64,000 nt of DNA from Maribacter antarcticus DSM 21422 (GCF_000621125.1 NZ_JHZC01000006.1:124001-188000); one strand, 5' to 3'. Positions 18,655 through 28,389 are shown, counted from the first letter of the stretch. Numbers and translations: made by a program. Notes: generated by a model from the sequence alone, not told the origin.

Positions 18655-19847
18655 AATTTTATAGTTCGAAATGTTTTAGTAATTCCAGCTGTAGTAACTT
18701 TTAAAACATAATTACCATTTTCATAAATATTCGAATTTAGATTAAAAACCACAAAACCATCTTTAGAGTTTTCAATAACGTCATTCAATAATTCGCCTTC
18801 TTTATAAATAGATAATTTTACTTGCAATCCATCAGGAATCATCTGATTCATAAAGCTTATTAATGGCCCAATTGTAAGGGTTCTATTGTTACTAGAAAAA
18901 ATAATGTCAAACTTTTCAATTACCTGTTTATAGTTGATTTCTAAACTATTACTTTCAGAAATACCGATTATATATCCTTTTATTATCCAATTTTCTTCCC
19001 ATTCTGGATGAATCATTTTTGCATATGCAATACCATTTATTGTTGTTCCAGAAGTTTTTAAAATATTTCCTTTTTTATTAGTGATGAAAAAATCAACAAA
19101 AGTCCCATCACTAACCACATTACTGTTTTTGTCTTTTATAATAGAGGTATAGAAGGTTGTTATTTGATTTCCATCTGCATATTCATGATTTCTTTTTGAA
19201 AAAATATTAAAATTTATTCCAATTGCAGGTAGGATATTCACATCATATTCTTTAGAGTTTAAACCTAAAGAAGCTGAAGAAAGTATCATTCTTCCAATTT
19301 TTAACGGAGAAAATATATTTTGATGTGCAATTAAATTATTAGTAAAAACAATTTCTTTTTTTTCCATTGCTAAAAATTGATGTTTTATAACAACTTCAGT
19401 ATTTTGCTTTAAAGGGTTATCCAAATCATCTGTAGGTATAACCACCAACATTGTGAAATCAGTATTACCAGCTTCTATACTTGGAGGTCCTAAATAGGTT
19501 TCTAGGGAAGTAGGACGTTCTTTAGAAATAATTTGAACTTTACCTGAAAAGGGAGGGTCAGTATTTATAACTTTCCATGTTAAGATGCCTTTTTTATTAC
19601 TAATATGACCTGGGATTTTGAAAATTATTTTGTTATTCTTTATTTCAGAAGTAATCAAAGTACTTCCATAACTATTTGTACAGTACAGTTGATAATCTTT
19701 AGTATGGTCAGCTTTAAATTCTAAAAGTATAACACTTCCTGCAACAAATTGTTTTTCTTGAGTTAATAGCGTCAAAGAATGTTGAGCTGTAATTGAATGT
19801 ATTACGAGCCAACTAAAAAGAAAAAACAGACTATTTTTCGATTTCAT
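18648..19847 (-). CDS. Secreted protein with Ig-like/filamin-type domains, unknown role
   Basis: A 399-residue protein with a clear signal peptide (KSKNSLFFLFSWLVIHSITAQ). The rest is beta-rich, with motifs such as GSVILLEFKADHTKDYQLYC and GNYVLKVTTAGITKTF that recall Ig-like or invasin-like folds. The central IIKDKNSNVVSDGTFVDFFIT resembles a Big_1-type repeat. No catalytic motif is visible. Its start shares one base with the stop of the membrane protein gene upstream (19847) and its end overlaps the glycosidase gene. Translational coupling therefore suggests it works with them, perhaps as a periplasmic scaffold or polymer-binding partner. No function beyond this is claimed. Confidence 0.65.
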   Translation of the reverse strand: MKSKNSLFFLFSWLVIHSITAQHSLTLLTQEKQFVAGSVILLEFKADHTKDYQLYCTNSYGSTLITSEIKNNKIIFKIPGHISNKKGILTWKVINTDPPFSGKVQIISKERPTSLETYLGPPSIEAGNTDFTMLVVIPTDDLDNPLKQNTEVVIKHQFLAMEKKEIVFTNNLIAHQNIFSPLKIGRMILSSASLGLNSKEYDVNILPAIGINFNIFSKRNHEYADGNQITTFYTSIIKDKNSNVVSDGTFVDFFITNKKGNILKTSGTTINGIAYAKMIHPEWEENWIIKGYIIGISESNSLEINYKQVIEKFDIIFSSNNRTLTIGPLISFMNQMIPDGLQVKLSIYKEGELLNDVIENSKDGFVVFNLNSNIYENGNYVLKVTTAGITKTFRTIKLW

Positions 19848-22800
19848 TATTTTGGATTTGCTATATAATTATTCATTTCAATTTTTACATACTTATAAAG
19901 TGGATGCACTACTTTTTGTAGTTCATTACGTGTATGCCTAAATATTCTATTTGGAATTATTTTGTCAGAAATAGCTGTATTTGATAATCCATTTACATAA
20001 CAATCTTTCATATCTTCATTAATAATAATTAGTTGCTTGTTTTCTGCGAAATTATATTCAAAGTATTGTTTACGCTGTTGTTTTATTCCGTTTTTCAGAA
20101 ACATATGATTTACCCAAACTAGTTTTTTATCTTTATTATAATAAGTGATTAATAACTGAGGAATTGTAATTTCCTGCAAACCGCTATTAAATAGTGTTCC
20201 CTTTATGGTTTTAGAATTGATTTGAACATCACTTAAAACAACACTTTTATACAAGTCTGAATTTGATACATTTCCTTCTGCTTGTAAATTAAATTTAGTT
20301 GGTTGCTCTTCTAATTCAACGGGTGTAAACTCATCAGGATTGAATACTTGAGGAATAGAATCTTGTACTTTAGACCAAGCAATTCCTTCAAAATTAATTC
20401 GAAAAGAACTAATTTCTTTTGGCATCAACTTATGCTTTACGTGGTATTTAGCATTGTAGGTAGCTAGTTCTTTACTTTCATCATTATACAAAGTACCTTT
20501 TAAAACGATATCTGAAGGAACGTTATCTATGTTCTGTACCTCTCCAATAATGGCGTAGTGATTATTAAACTTCACCAATTTAGCATTGAGAATTTCTAAA
20601 ACAGGTTGTTTTAAAACATCTTCATGATGCGTTTGTTCCGTAGTGATTCTTCTTCTTCCTTGATTGAAAAATCCAGTTACATTATTAGAGTATAGTTGAT
20701 TTGGAGGTAGGTCAAAGTCTATTTTTTCTGGTTGCAAATACCATTTTCCTTTCCTATTAACTAAGGTTTTATACTCAGTTTTATTGATTTTTTCAAGCGG
20801 AGTAATCCAGTCTGTGTCTACTTTTAAAATTACTAAACTGTCTGTTTTTTTATTAATTTCAGTCTTTAAAGCATCTAGTTTGGCGTATGAACTTAATAGG
20901 CCGTCAGAAACTGCAATTTCTAACTTAAATTGAGAAAATGATATATTACTTTTTGGGTCTATCAATTGATGACTTTTCTCAAATTCTTTAAAATCTATCG
21001 CGTCATAATAAGCCTTTATAACATTTTCTGGCGTTCTCTGTGAATCATTTTTTAGATAGAATAAATACAAACCAAAACATAAAACCAAACACAATAGAAA
21101 TGACCAAAGGTGTGTCGTTTTTAAAAGGTTTTTAGAGAAAACAGTATATTTATTTTTAAATTTTAAGTATTCAGGGACTCCCATAATATCTGTTTTTAAA
21201 CGAGGTATAAAAAGAAATCGAAGGTTTAGTACAAATGCTAAAATAAGTGTTACAAGAGGAATAATTCCCCAAATTATTTTTTGCCAACTAGCAACATCTA
21301 CTTTAGGCAAAATAGAAGAAAGGGGAGGGACATTTAATTTTTCCCAAACCATAATACCGTTTTCTAATCGCTGTAAACGCTGCCATCCACAGAAATACAA
21401 AATAGGATCATAGAATTTATCATTTGAAAATATATATTTTAAACGGTACTTTTCAGGAGTTGTTAAAAACTGTTGTAAAGAACCAATTCCTTCAACTCCT
21501 TTAAATTTTGAGTTTTCTAAACGTTCTACGGCTCGCGTTGTTAATTCAGGTAAACGTCTTGCAGAATGATAATTTCCATCTACAGTTAAGGCATTAGTTT
21601 GTGTAGATAACCAAGCCATTTGATCTCCAAAACCTAAAGTTAAATACCTCCATTGATCGTGCTGATCTTGGTTTAAGAAATTAGCAATAGGTAGCATCTT
21701 AATCTTCTGTACTTGAAAAGGTCTGAAATAGCTTAAATTTATTGTGAAAATGGTCGTAAATAAAAAAAAGCTAGCTAATAACACACCAATTAGGCGGTGA
21801 TATACTGAACCGAATTTTTGCTTAATTAGCGCTTTTAAATCACCTTCTACAAATCGGTATATAAACTCGCCAAATAAGGGTAAAACCATAATAGAGGCCC
21901 AAAAAGTAAATCTGTCTAGGGTTAGAATATTAAATGCATTTTCTCCTAAAATTATTTTCGGAATTGGTGTAGTGCCTCCAATTCCTAAAATTATCAACGC
22001 AGTAAAAGAAAGCCCAAAAAATAAATATCGTTTGCTGAAATATCTATAAAAAAAGTACGGTAAAAGGAATAATAAAATACCCCAAGGAATTAAAAAAAAC
22101 ACTAGACCAGAAGATGTAATTTCTAAAAAGTTATCGCGAGAACCATGAGGAATGGGAATTTGTGTAATCGGGTTGTTTTTAGAATTAATCCAATAAGGTA
22201 AAAGACAACCAATAATAATACAGAGCGAAAGTAAACCAAAACTTATGTTTCGTTTAAACTGCTTTCCAAAATTTTTAATGAATAGCTTAAAAGTAACTTC
22301 TTTATAAGAGTTTACATGTTCACGAGAAATATCTATGATTACCATTCCAATTAAGGGGAAGATAAAAAAGATCATTCCGAAAATTGGTGTAACATGATGA
22401 GATGTTACAGTTACAGCGATTAAGGATAGCGATATAAAAAGAAACGCATACTTGCCTGTTTTTAACCAAGTGTATATAGGTGGCATTGCATGCATTAAAA
22501 CAGAAATCCCTATAATACTTGGTAATTGCCCAAAAACATGGAGAGTTTCTACAAAAGAAGAGGAGAAAACAGCCAATAAGGCTGCATAACCTGCAACAGT
22601 TGTATTAGATGTCATTAATAAAGAAAAACGATAAACACCTGTTATAAATAGAATGACACTACTAATTGCAACAGTAAAAAGACCAAATTTTAAACCGCCA
22701 ATTAAAGATAAAGCTGCAATAGATTGATGCACCAAAGGAGGGTAGCTCATTACACTAAAACCAGTATACCATTTATAATTCCAGGGTTCAAACCAATTAT

Positions 22801-22936
22801 TAGCATAGTGGTCTGCGAAAAATAGATGTACTAAAGCATCATAGGTCATTTCTAATGTAAAAAAGAGAGCGCTTCCATGAAAAGCAAGTCCTAAAAGTAT
22901 AGCAGAAATTAAAAGTTTATGAGAAGTTGCTTTCAT
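19847..22936 (-). CDS. Large GT-C-like polytopic membrane protein (PTPS-related / YfhO-like)
   Basis: A 1029-residue protein. About twelve to fourteen membrane helices occupy residues 1-600, after which a long soluble part (about 640-1029) begins. The first loop has the acidic motif MTYDALVHLFFADHYANNW followed by YTGFSVMSYPPLVHQ. This pattern is found in the 6-pyruvoyl-tetrahydropterin synthase-related membrane family and resembles the catalytic loop of GT-C glycosyltransferases. The soluble part has an NTF2-like stretch (TPENVIKAYYDAIDFKEFE) and beta-rich FxxG repeats. It is the first gene of a three-gene operon with the secreted protein and the glycosidase. A role as membrane polymerase or in sugar transfer from a lipid carrier is plausible but unproven. 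Confidence 0.7.
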   Translation of the reverse strand: MKATSHKLLISAILLGLAFHGSALFFTLEMTYDALVHLFFADHYANNWFEPWNYKWYTGFSVMSYPPLVHQSIAALSLIGGLKFGLFTVAISSVILFITGVYRFSLLMTSNTTVAGYAALLAVFSSSFVETLHVFGQLPSIIGISVLMHAMPPIYTWLKTGKYAFLFISLSLIAVTVTSHHVTPIFGMIFFIFPLIGMVIIDISREHVNSYKEVTFKLFIKNFGKQFKRNISFGLLSLCIIIGCLLPYWINSKNNPITQIPIPHGSRDNFLEITSSGLVFFLIPWGILLFLLPYFFYRYFSKRYLFFGLSFTALIILGIGGTTPIPKIILGENAFNILTLDRFTFWASIMVLPLFGEFIYRFVEGDLKALIKQKFGSVYHRLIGVLLASFFLFTTIFTINLSYFRPFQVQKIKMLPIANFLNQDQHDQWRYLTLGFGDQMAWLSTQTNALTVDGNYHSARRLPELTTRAVERLENSKFKGVEGIGSLQQFLTTPEKYRLKYIFSNDKFYDPILYFCGWQRLQRLENGIMVWEKLNVPPLSSILPKVDVASWQKIIWGIIPLVTLILAFVLNLRFLFIPRLKTDIMGVPEYLKFKNKYTVFSKNLLKTTHLWSFLLCLVLCFGLYLFYLKNDSQRTPENVIKAYYDAIDFKEFEKSHQLIDPKSNISFSQFKLEIAVSDGLLSSYAKLDALKTEINKKTDSLVILKVDTDWITPLEKINKTEYKTLVNRKGKWYLQPEKIDFDLPPNQLYSNNVTGFFNQGRRRITTEQTHHEDVLKQPVLEILNAKLVKFNNHYAIIGEVQNIDNVPSDIVLKGTLYNDESKELATYNAKYHVKHKLMPKEISSFRINFEGIAWSKVQDSIPQVFNPDEFTPVELEEQPTKFNLQAEGNVSNSDLYKSVVLSDVQINSKTIKGTLFNSGLQEITIPQLLITYYNKDKKLVWVNHMFLKNGIKQQRKQYFEYNFAENKQLIIINEDMKDCYVNGLSNTAISDKIIPNRIFRHTRNELQKVVHPLYKYVKIEMNNYIANPK

Positions 22937-23107
22937 GTGATAAAGGGCTCTTTTCCAATACTATAAATATAAATTTTATAAATGACACTTAAAATGTTAT
23001 TAGACCTTAGTAAACTTCTATTGGTCTTCACAGAAGTATCTTTAGTGGTTTACCGCCGTTTTTCTTCTAAAGTAAAACTATCTTTTTTAAATGAAAAGAC
23101 GTTAAAC

Positions 23108-24340
23108 ATGAAAATCTTAGCTATCGATGACCAAAAATTAGTTCTAATTCCTTTAGAAAATAGATTAAAAGAATTAGGCTACGAAATTCTTACAGAAACA
23201 AACTCACTTAGAGGAATCGAATTATATGAATCGTATCATCCAGATTTAGTGATTATAGATATAAATATGCCTTTAGTTTCTGGAATTGAAGTCGTAAAAC
23301 ATATAAGAAATATTAAAAAATCAGATACAGCAATTATGATTCTATCCGGTAATACGGGTGATGATATGATTACAGAAGGTTTTAATTTAGGTATTAATGA
23401 TTATCTCAAAAAGCCATTAAGCTTGGTAGAGGTTTGTGCTAGAGTAAAAAGATTAATTGGAGTTCCAGAAACCCCCAATAAAGTAATTTTACCTAAGGAT
23501 ATAATAATTCAACAAAGATGTGTTGGAGTCGTAATACCTTGTTATAATGAAGAGAAAAGATTGCTAAGTAAAAAGTTTACAGATTTTATAGTTAAAAATT
23601 CTGGCTATCATTTGTGTTTTGTAAATGATGGCAGTAAAGACAAAACGTTGAGGGTCCTAAAGGATTTAACAAAAGGCAGAAAAGATTTTATTACGGTCTA
23701 TAATTGCGAAAAAAATGGAGGTAAAGCAGAAGCCGTAAGGCAAGGAATGTTATATATGGCTAAGCAAAAGGGGTTGGATTATATAGGGTTTTTAGATGCT
23801 GATTTGTCTACAGACTTAACAGATTTTGATAATTTAGTTTCCACTATAGAGAAATTTAATTATAAAATAGTTAGTGGTTCGAGAATTAATAGAATGGGTG
23901 CGAATATCAGTAAAGATGCTGCTAGAAATATAATTAGCTTAACATTTAATTTTTTTATTAGAAAGATTTTAAAGATGAGTTTTAAAGACACTCAATGTGG
24001 TGCTAAAGTTTTTAGTAAAGATGTTATTGAAATATCATTTGGTAAAAAATTTATAACGCGATGGGTTTTCGATGTGGAAATTTTTAGAAGAATTACACTT
24101 CACTTTGGCTTAAGAAAAGCAAAACAAATACTTTGTGAGCAGCCTTTGAAAAGATGGATTCACGCTAATGGTTCTAAATTATCAATTAAAGATTCTATTA
24201 AAATCATGGGAAATTTGGGGAAAATTGCTTGGTTCTATAGAAGACAAAGAAGTAAACCTCCTGTAAAACTAAATTCTCTAAAAACCGGTAATAGTAATAT
24301 TTTAAAATCGGCGATAAATATTCGTTATTTTTTCTATTAG
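23108..24340 (+). CDS. Response regulator receiver fused to GT2 (ALG5/DPM1-like) glycosyltransferase
   Basis: A 410-residue fusion. ATG 23108 is chosen because the receiver begins right there (KILAIDDQKL); the frame is open 42 codons further upstream, but that stretch has no domain. Residues 1-122 form a receiver with D7-D8, phospho-acceptor D51 in LVIIDINMP, S80 and K102 in YLKKPL. From about residue 138 a GT2 domain follows, with VVIPCYNEEKRL, FVNDGSKDKT, GGKAEAVRQGM, the DxD-type GFLDADLSTDL near 228-238, and FKDTQCGAKVF. The last of these is typical of dolichyl-phosphate glucosyl/mannosyltransferases. There are no membrane helices. The design implies that sugar transfer to a lipid carrier is switched directly by phosphorylation. 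It is followed by two kinase genes on the same strand. Confidence 0.88.
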   Translation: MKILAIDDQKLVLIPLENRLKELGYEILTETNSLRGIELYESYHPDLVIIDINMPLVSGIEVVKHIRNIKKSDTAIMILSGNTGDDMITEGFNLGINDYLKKPLSLVEVCARVKRLIGVPETPNKVILPKDIIIQQRCVGVVIPCYNEEKRLLSKKFTDFIVKNSGYHLCFVNDGSKDKTLRVLKDLTKGRKDFITVYNCEKNGGKAEAVRQGMLYMAKQKGLDYIGFLDADLSTDLTDFDNLVSTIEKFNYKIVSGSRINRMGANISKDAARNIISLTFNFFIRKILKMSFKDTQCGAKVFSKDVIEISFGKKFITRWVFDVEIFRRITLHFGLRKAKQILCEQPLKRWIHANGSKLSIKDSIKIMGNLGKIAWFYRRQRSKPPVKLNSLKTGNSNILKSAINIRYFFY

Positions 24341-24476
24341 ACAGAATATTAGGATGCTGATATATATATCTTATTTATAATATTTTAGTTTTTGCCCAAT
24401 TCATTAATCATTTATCTAAGTTTTATATGTCGTGTTTTAAATCTTTTTTAATTGTCTGCATCCTTGTAGTGATAAT

Positions 24477-26813
24477 GTGAAATTGAGAAAATTTCATTGT
24501 CTTATAGTCATAGAAAAATTAATTAAATATGTACCTATTATGTTTGTTGTCAACACCAAAAATCAGCAAAAAGAATCCCTTTTAAAGCGGGTAGAAGAAT
24601 TAGTCCTAGCCAACAAAAAACTTGCATATCAAAATACAGAGAAAGATAAGCGTACAAATGAATTGGCTGCTGTTAAAGTAGAGCTAGAACAACAAAATAG
24701 TTGTTTAAATAAAGCAGCTATTGTTTCTGAAACTGATGCTAATTTTAATATTACGTTTGTTAACGACAACTTTTGTGAACTATACGGATACCATAGAGAA
24801 GAATTAATAGGCCAAAATCACCGTATATTAAATAGCCAAAAACAACCTGACGTCTTTTTTTCTGATATGATATCAACTATTAGTTCTGGAAAAGTATTTA
24901 AAGGTGAAGTATTGAATAAGCAAAAAGGTGGACAACTCTATTGGATGGATATAACCATTATGCCTTTTAAAGATTTAAATGAAAAAATATTCAAATATGT
25001 CGCTATTATGTTTGATGTCAACACTCAAACTACACAAAAAGAAGTTCTTTTAAAACAAGCAGACCAATTAGTCTTGGCCAACACCGAACTTGCCTTTCAA
25101 AATGAAGAAAAAGAAAAGCGAGCAGACGAATTAGATATTGCCAATAAAGAGCTTGCTTTTCAGAATGAAGAAAAACAAAAGCGTGCAGAAGAGTTAATAC
25201 TTGCCAATACCGAACTTGCCTTCCAGAACAATGAAAAAGAAAAACGTGCAGAGGAATTAGATATCGCTAATACCGAACTTGCGTTTCAAAATAAAGAGAA
25301 AGAAAAACGAGCAGAGGAGTTAGTACTTGCTAATACCGAACTTGCCTTTCAAAACGAAGAAAAAGAAAAGCGCGCAGATGAATTAGATATCGCTAATACC
25401 GAACTTGCTTTTCAAAATAAAGAGAAAGAAAAGCGTGCAGATGAATTAGATATTGCCAATACCGAACTTGCGTTTCAAAATAAAGAGAAAGAAAAACGTG
25501 CAGATGAATTAGCCATCGCTAATACCGAACTTGCTTTTCAGAACAAAGAGAAAGATAACAGGGCAGATGAGTTAATTTTAGCCAACAAAGAGAAACAAAA
25601 ACGTGCAAATGAATTAATCCTTGCTAACAAAGAACTTGCCTTTCAAACTGAACTTGATGTTTACCGTTCTGAAATGGAACGTGTAGCGCATGATTTGACA
25701 TTATTAATTGATACAGCGAATGCGCCTATTTTTGGTATCGATAGTAAAGGACTTGTTAATGAGTGGAACCAGACTTCTGAAAAAATTACTGGATTTACAA
25801 AAGACGAAGTATTAGGGAAAGATTTGGTGCAAAACTACATCACCGAAGATTATAGGGAGTCGGTTAAAAAAGTATTGGACGATGCGTTGCTTGGTCAAGA
25901 AACTGCCAACTATGAATTCCCGCTATTTGCTAAAGATGGACAGCGTGTAATGGTATTATTAAACTCAAGTACACGTCGTGATGCTAAAGGAAAAATTACG
26001 GGTGTATTAGGAGTAGGACAAGATATCACTGAGTTGGATGGTTATCGTAACGAGTTAGAATTAAAGGTAAATGAAAGAACCTTAAAATTAAACCAAGCCT
26101 TAGAAAAGCAAAAAGAATTAAACGAATTAAAATCGAGATTCGTTTCAACGGCTTCACATGAATTTAGAACTCCGTTATCATCAATTAATTTTGCTGCAGG
26201 CTCTATTAAAAAATACTGGGCTAAAATGGAGCCAATTTTAGTACAAAAAAAACTAGACAAAATAGAAGATCAGGTTTTGCATATGACAAAACTACTAGAC
26301 GATATTTTAATTGTTGGTAAGGCTGAAGCAGGTAAAATTATACAACATCCCATAGATATAAATCTTGGAGACTTTATGTCTGAAATAATTGACGAAGTTT
26401 CTAGCGCCTGTGAAAAATCACACGATATAGAGCTAATTGATGTGGAAGGTCTAAAAACTACTGATATTTTTATTGATGAAAAATCAGGTAGAAACATTTT
26501 TATCAACTTAATAGGTAACGCTGTAAAGTATTCTCCAACCACTAAAAATATTACTGTTGTATTGTCCTCCGAAAAGGAGCACACCGTTATTACGATAACA
26601 GATTATGGAATAGGAATTTCCAAAGCAGAGCTTAAAACTATTTTTAAGCCTTTTTCTAGAGGAAAGAATGTGGATTTAATCCAGGGATCTGGTCTTGGTT
26701 TAACAATTGTAAAAGAAGCAATAGATGCAATAGGAGGAAAGATAATTGTGAATAGTACCCTCGGAAATGGAACATCCTTTATTATAAAGATTTTAAAACA
26801 ACAACATGTATAA
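24477..26813 (+). CDS. PAS-domain sensor histidine kinase with a long 21-residue-repeat coiled coil
   Basis: A 778-residue soluble kinase starting at GTG 24477. The first 60 residues are odd: KYVPIMFVVNT and the following helix duplicate the tail of the PAS domain that comes later (KYVAIMFDVNT). This looks like the remnant of a lost N-terminal PAS. Next come a PAS domain (about 75-195), eight tandem 21-residue repeats around ELAFQNxEKEKRADE (about 198-365), and a second PAS (about 410-525). HisKA follows with H561 in STASHEFRTPLSS, then HATPase with N, G1 and G2 boxes (FINLIGNAVKYS, ITDYGIGIS, GSGLGLTIVKE). Its stop overlaps the start of the receiver-kinase gene by 8 bp. It is a natural candidate to phosphorylate the receiver-glycosyltransferase fusion. 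Confidence 0.88.
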   Translation: MKLRKFHCLIVIEKLIKYVPIMFVVNTKNQQKESLLKRVEELVLANKKLAYQNTEKDKRTNELAAVKVELEQQNSCLNKAAIVSETDANFNITFVNDNFCELYGYHREELIGQNHRILNSQKQPDVFFSDMISTISSGKVFKGEVLNKQKGGQLYWMDITIMPFKDLNEKIFKYVAIMFDVNTQTTQKEVLLKQADQLVLANTELAFQNEEKEKRADELDIANKELAFQNEEKQKRAEELILANTELAFQNNEKEKRAEELDIANTELAFQNKEKEKRAEELVLANTELAFQNEEKEKRADELDIANTELAFQNKEKEKRADELDIANTELAFQNKEKEKRADELAIANTELAFQNKEKDNRADELILANKEKQKRANELILANKELAFQTELDVYRSEMERVAHDLTLLIDTANAPIFGIDSKGLVNEWNQTSEKITGFTKDEVLGKDLVQNYITEDYRESVKKVLDDALLGQETANYEFPLFAKDGQRVMVLLNSSTRRDAKGKITGVLGVGQDITELDGYRNELELKVNERTLKLNQALEKQKELNELKSRFVSTASHEFRTPLSSINFAAGSIKKYWAKMEPILVQKKLDKIEDQVLHMTKLLDDILIVGKAEAGKIIQHPIDINLGDFMSEIIDEVSSACEKSHDIELIDVEGLKTTDIFIDEKSGRNIFINLIGNAVKYSPTTKNITVVLSSEKEHTVITITDYGIGISKAELKTIFKPFSRGKNVDLIQGSGLGLTIVKEAIDAIGGKIIVNSTLGNGTSFIIKILKQQHV
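25068..25571 (+). repeat. Eight in-frame 63-bp tandem repeats inside the kinase gene
   Basis: Eight consecutive 63-bp units encode 21-residue heptad-type repeats of the form L-x-x-A-N-T-E-L-A-F-Q-N-x-E-K-E-K-R-A-D/E-E, followed by partial units to about 25640. They differ mainly at third codon positions, and by the swaps DIAN/VLAN/ILAN and N/K/E. Units six and seven are almost identical, which implies recent duplication. Such tracts can change length by slippage and so alter the kinase signalling helix. Confidence 0.9.
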
Positions 26814-27921
26814 AGTATTAATTGTAGAAGACACCTTAGCGATTAGAGAGGAGATTTATGATATTCTTTTCTTGGAGGGTTATGAGGTTTTTCAGGCTGA
26901 AAACGGATTAATCGGTTTTAAATTAGCTCTAAAAGAGCAGCCAGATCTTATTGTTTCAGATATACTTATGCCAGAGCTTAACGGTTTTGAAATGTTTGAA
27001 AAACTACAAACAAATAATAAAACGGTGAGTATTCCATTAATATTTCTTTCAGCAAAAGCAGAAAAGGAAGATATTAGAATTGGAATGAATCTAGGGGCTG
27101 AAGATTATTTAACCAAACCTACAAATGTAGACGATCTGTTGAATGCTGTTAAAAATAAAATCAAGAAAAAATTAATAATAGATCAAAACATTATTGCTAA
27201 AACTGGTGCATTATCTGAGATTCTTCAAAACCAGAGAATTGAACTAGATAATTATTCTCATTTAATTTCACATGAATTAAAATCTTCTTTAAGAAATATT
27301 TCAGATCTATTAACTTGGTCTCAAGAGGATTGGGATGAAACTAATAATTTTCAAGATTCTACTATTAACTTTCAACTGATGGAGGACAGAATAGAAAAGA
27401 TGGATTTATTATTAGCAAAACTAGAACAATATAACAATATCATGTCGGCGACTTTTAAAAATAAATTAGTAAATAGTAATACTATGGTAACGCAGATTAT
27501 AAATGAAACCCACAAACCATCTGCTGTAACAATCAAAATAAAAAATGAATTGCCTACTTTATTTGTTGATGGAAATATGGTGGAAAAGGTATTTAAAATC
27601 CTAATAGGAAATGCTCTAAACCATATTGACAAAAAAACTGGTCTTATCGAAATAGCCTGTGAAATAACCCAGAAAGATTATATTTTTTCAATCGCAGATA
27701 ATGGGATTGGAATACACGAAAAATACCACAAAAAAATATTCAACATGTTTGAAGCAATAGAATCAACTAAATCTGCAGGAATTGGATTAAGCATGGTTAA
27801 AAAAATTATTTTTCATTATAATGGAAAAGTATACGTAAAAAGTATTCCTAATGTAGAAACAATATTTTATTTCAACCTGCCTATTTCAGCAGTATCCCTT
27901 AAAAAAAATAGAACTAATTGA
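26806..27921 (+). CDS. Receiver-histidine kinase hybrid (N-terminal receiver)
   Basis: A 371-residue protein. The receiver (1-120) has E8-D9, phospho-acceptor D52 in LIVSDILMP, S in FLSAKA, and K in YLTKPTN. A short linker leads to a HisKA-like helix with H156 in LISHELKSSLRN. The HATPase domain (about 245-365) has ILIGNALNH as N box, ADNGIGI, and SAGIGLSMVKK. Receiver-first kinases usually take part in branched phosphorelays. It overlaps the preceding kinase by 8 bp. The stop codon (27919-27921) sits at the first base of a stretch resembling an IS110 right end, so the last few residues may have been altered by that insertion. Confidence 0.88.
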   Translation: MYKVLIVEDTLAIREEIYDILFLEGYEVFQAENGLIGFKLALKEQPDLIVSDILMPELNGFEMFEKLQTNNKTVSIPLIFLSAKAEKEDIRIGMNLGAEDYLTKPTNVDDLLNAVKNKIKKKLIIDQNIIAKTGALSEILQNQRIELDNYSHLISHELKSSLRNISDLLTWSQEDWDETNNFQDSTINFQLMEDRIEKMDLLLAKLEQYNNIMSATFKNKLVNSNTMVTQIINETHKPSAVTIKIKNELPTLFVDGNMVEKVFKILIGNALNHIDKKTGLIEIACEITQKDYIFSIADNGIGIHEKYHKKIFNMFEAIESTKSAGIGLSMVKKIIFHYNGKVYVKSIPNVETIFYFNLPISAVSLKKNRTN

Positions 27922-27975
27922 ATCCATGTGCTTAGTATAATCGTGTTTCAAATTAAATCAGAAAAGAGCTATTTT
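27919..27975 (+). mobile_element. Isolated right-end fragment of an IS110-family element
   Basis: The stretch matches the region just after the transposase of the larger IS110 copy (32052-32110). Shared blocks are ATGTGCTTA, GTGTT, ATTAA and AGAAAAGAG, in the same order and spacing. It marks a fifth, otherwise deleted, copy. The following 27976-28389 shows no gene or structure that I can recognise. Confidence 0.6.
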
Positions 27976-28389
27976 TCTTATAAGTTCTTTCTGTAAGTTG
28001 GTTTTTTATTTGGAGCACAAACAGTGCTTCAGTTATTACCAAATAAATTTTCCATTTTTAAGATTTGAATTCTCATAAATTGATATTTTAAGTATCCTTA
28101 ACTTTCTATCGTTGAATAATTATTTCAGTTCAATTTCTAATGAACATTTTTTATTCAGTTCTTATATAAAGTCGCTATTGAAATTGAAGCTATTATTTTC
28201 TTTAAATTCAAAAACAGATTTCATAAACGGATATTTAGACTGTCTATTTTTTTGTGTTGTTTCGCAGTCATTTCCGTAAAGTTTTCAATGATTTTTTCTA
28301 CTTTTTAAATGCTAATAAATTATTTTTCTTTAATGTTTGCCTGTAAGTAATTGAACTTAAAAATATTAAAGTAGGTTTTAAGGGTTTCT

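Noticed and set aside
25068-25640. Regular 63-bp repeats that could be mistaken for a CRISPR-like array
   Set aside because: They are in frame without spacers and encode a heptad-type coiled coil inside a kinase.
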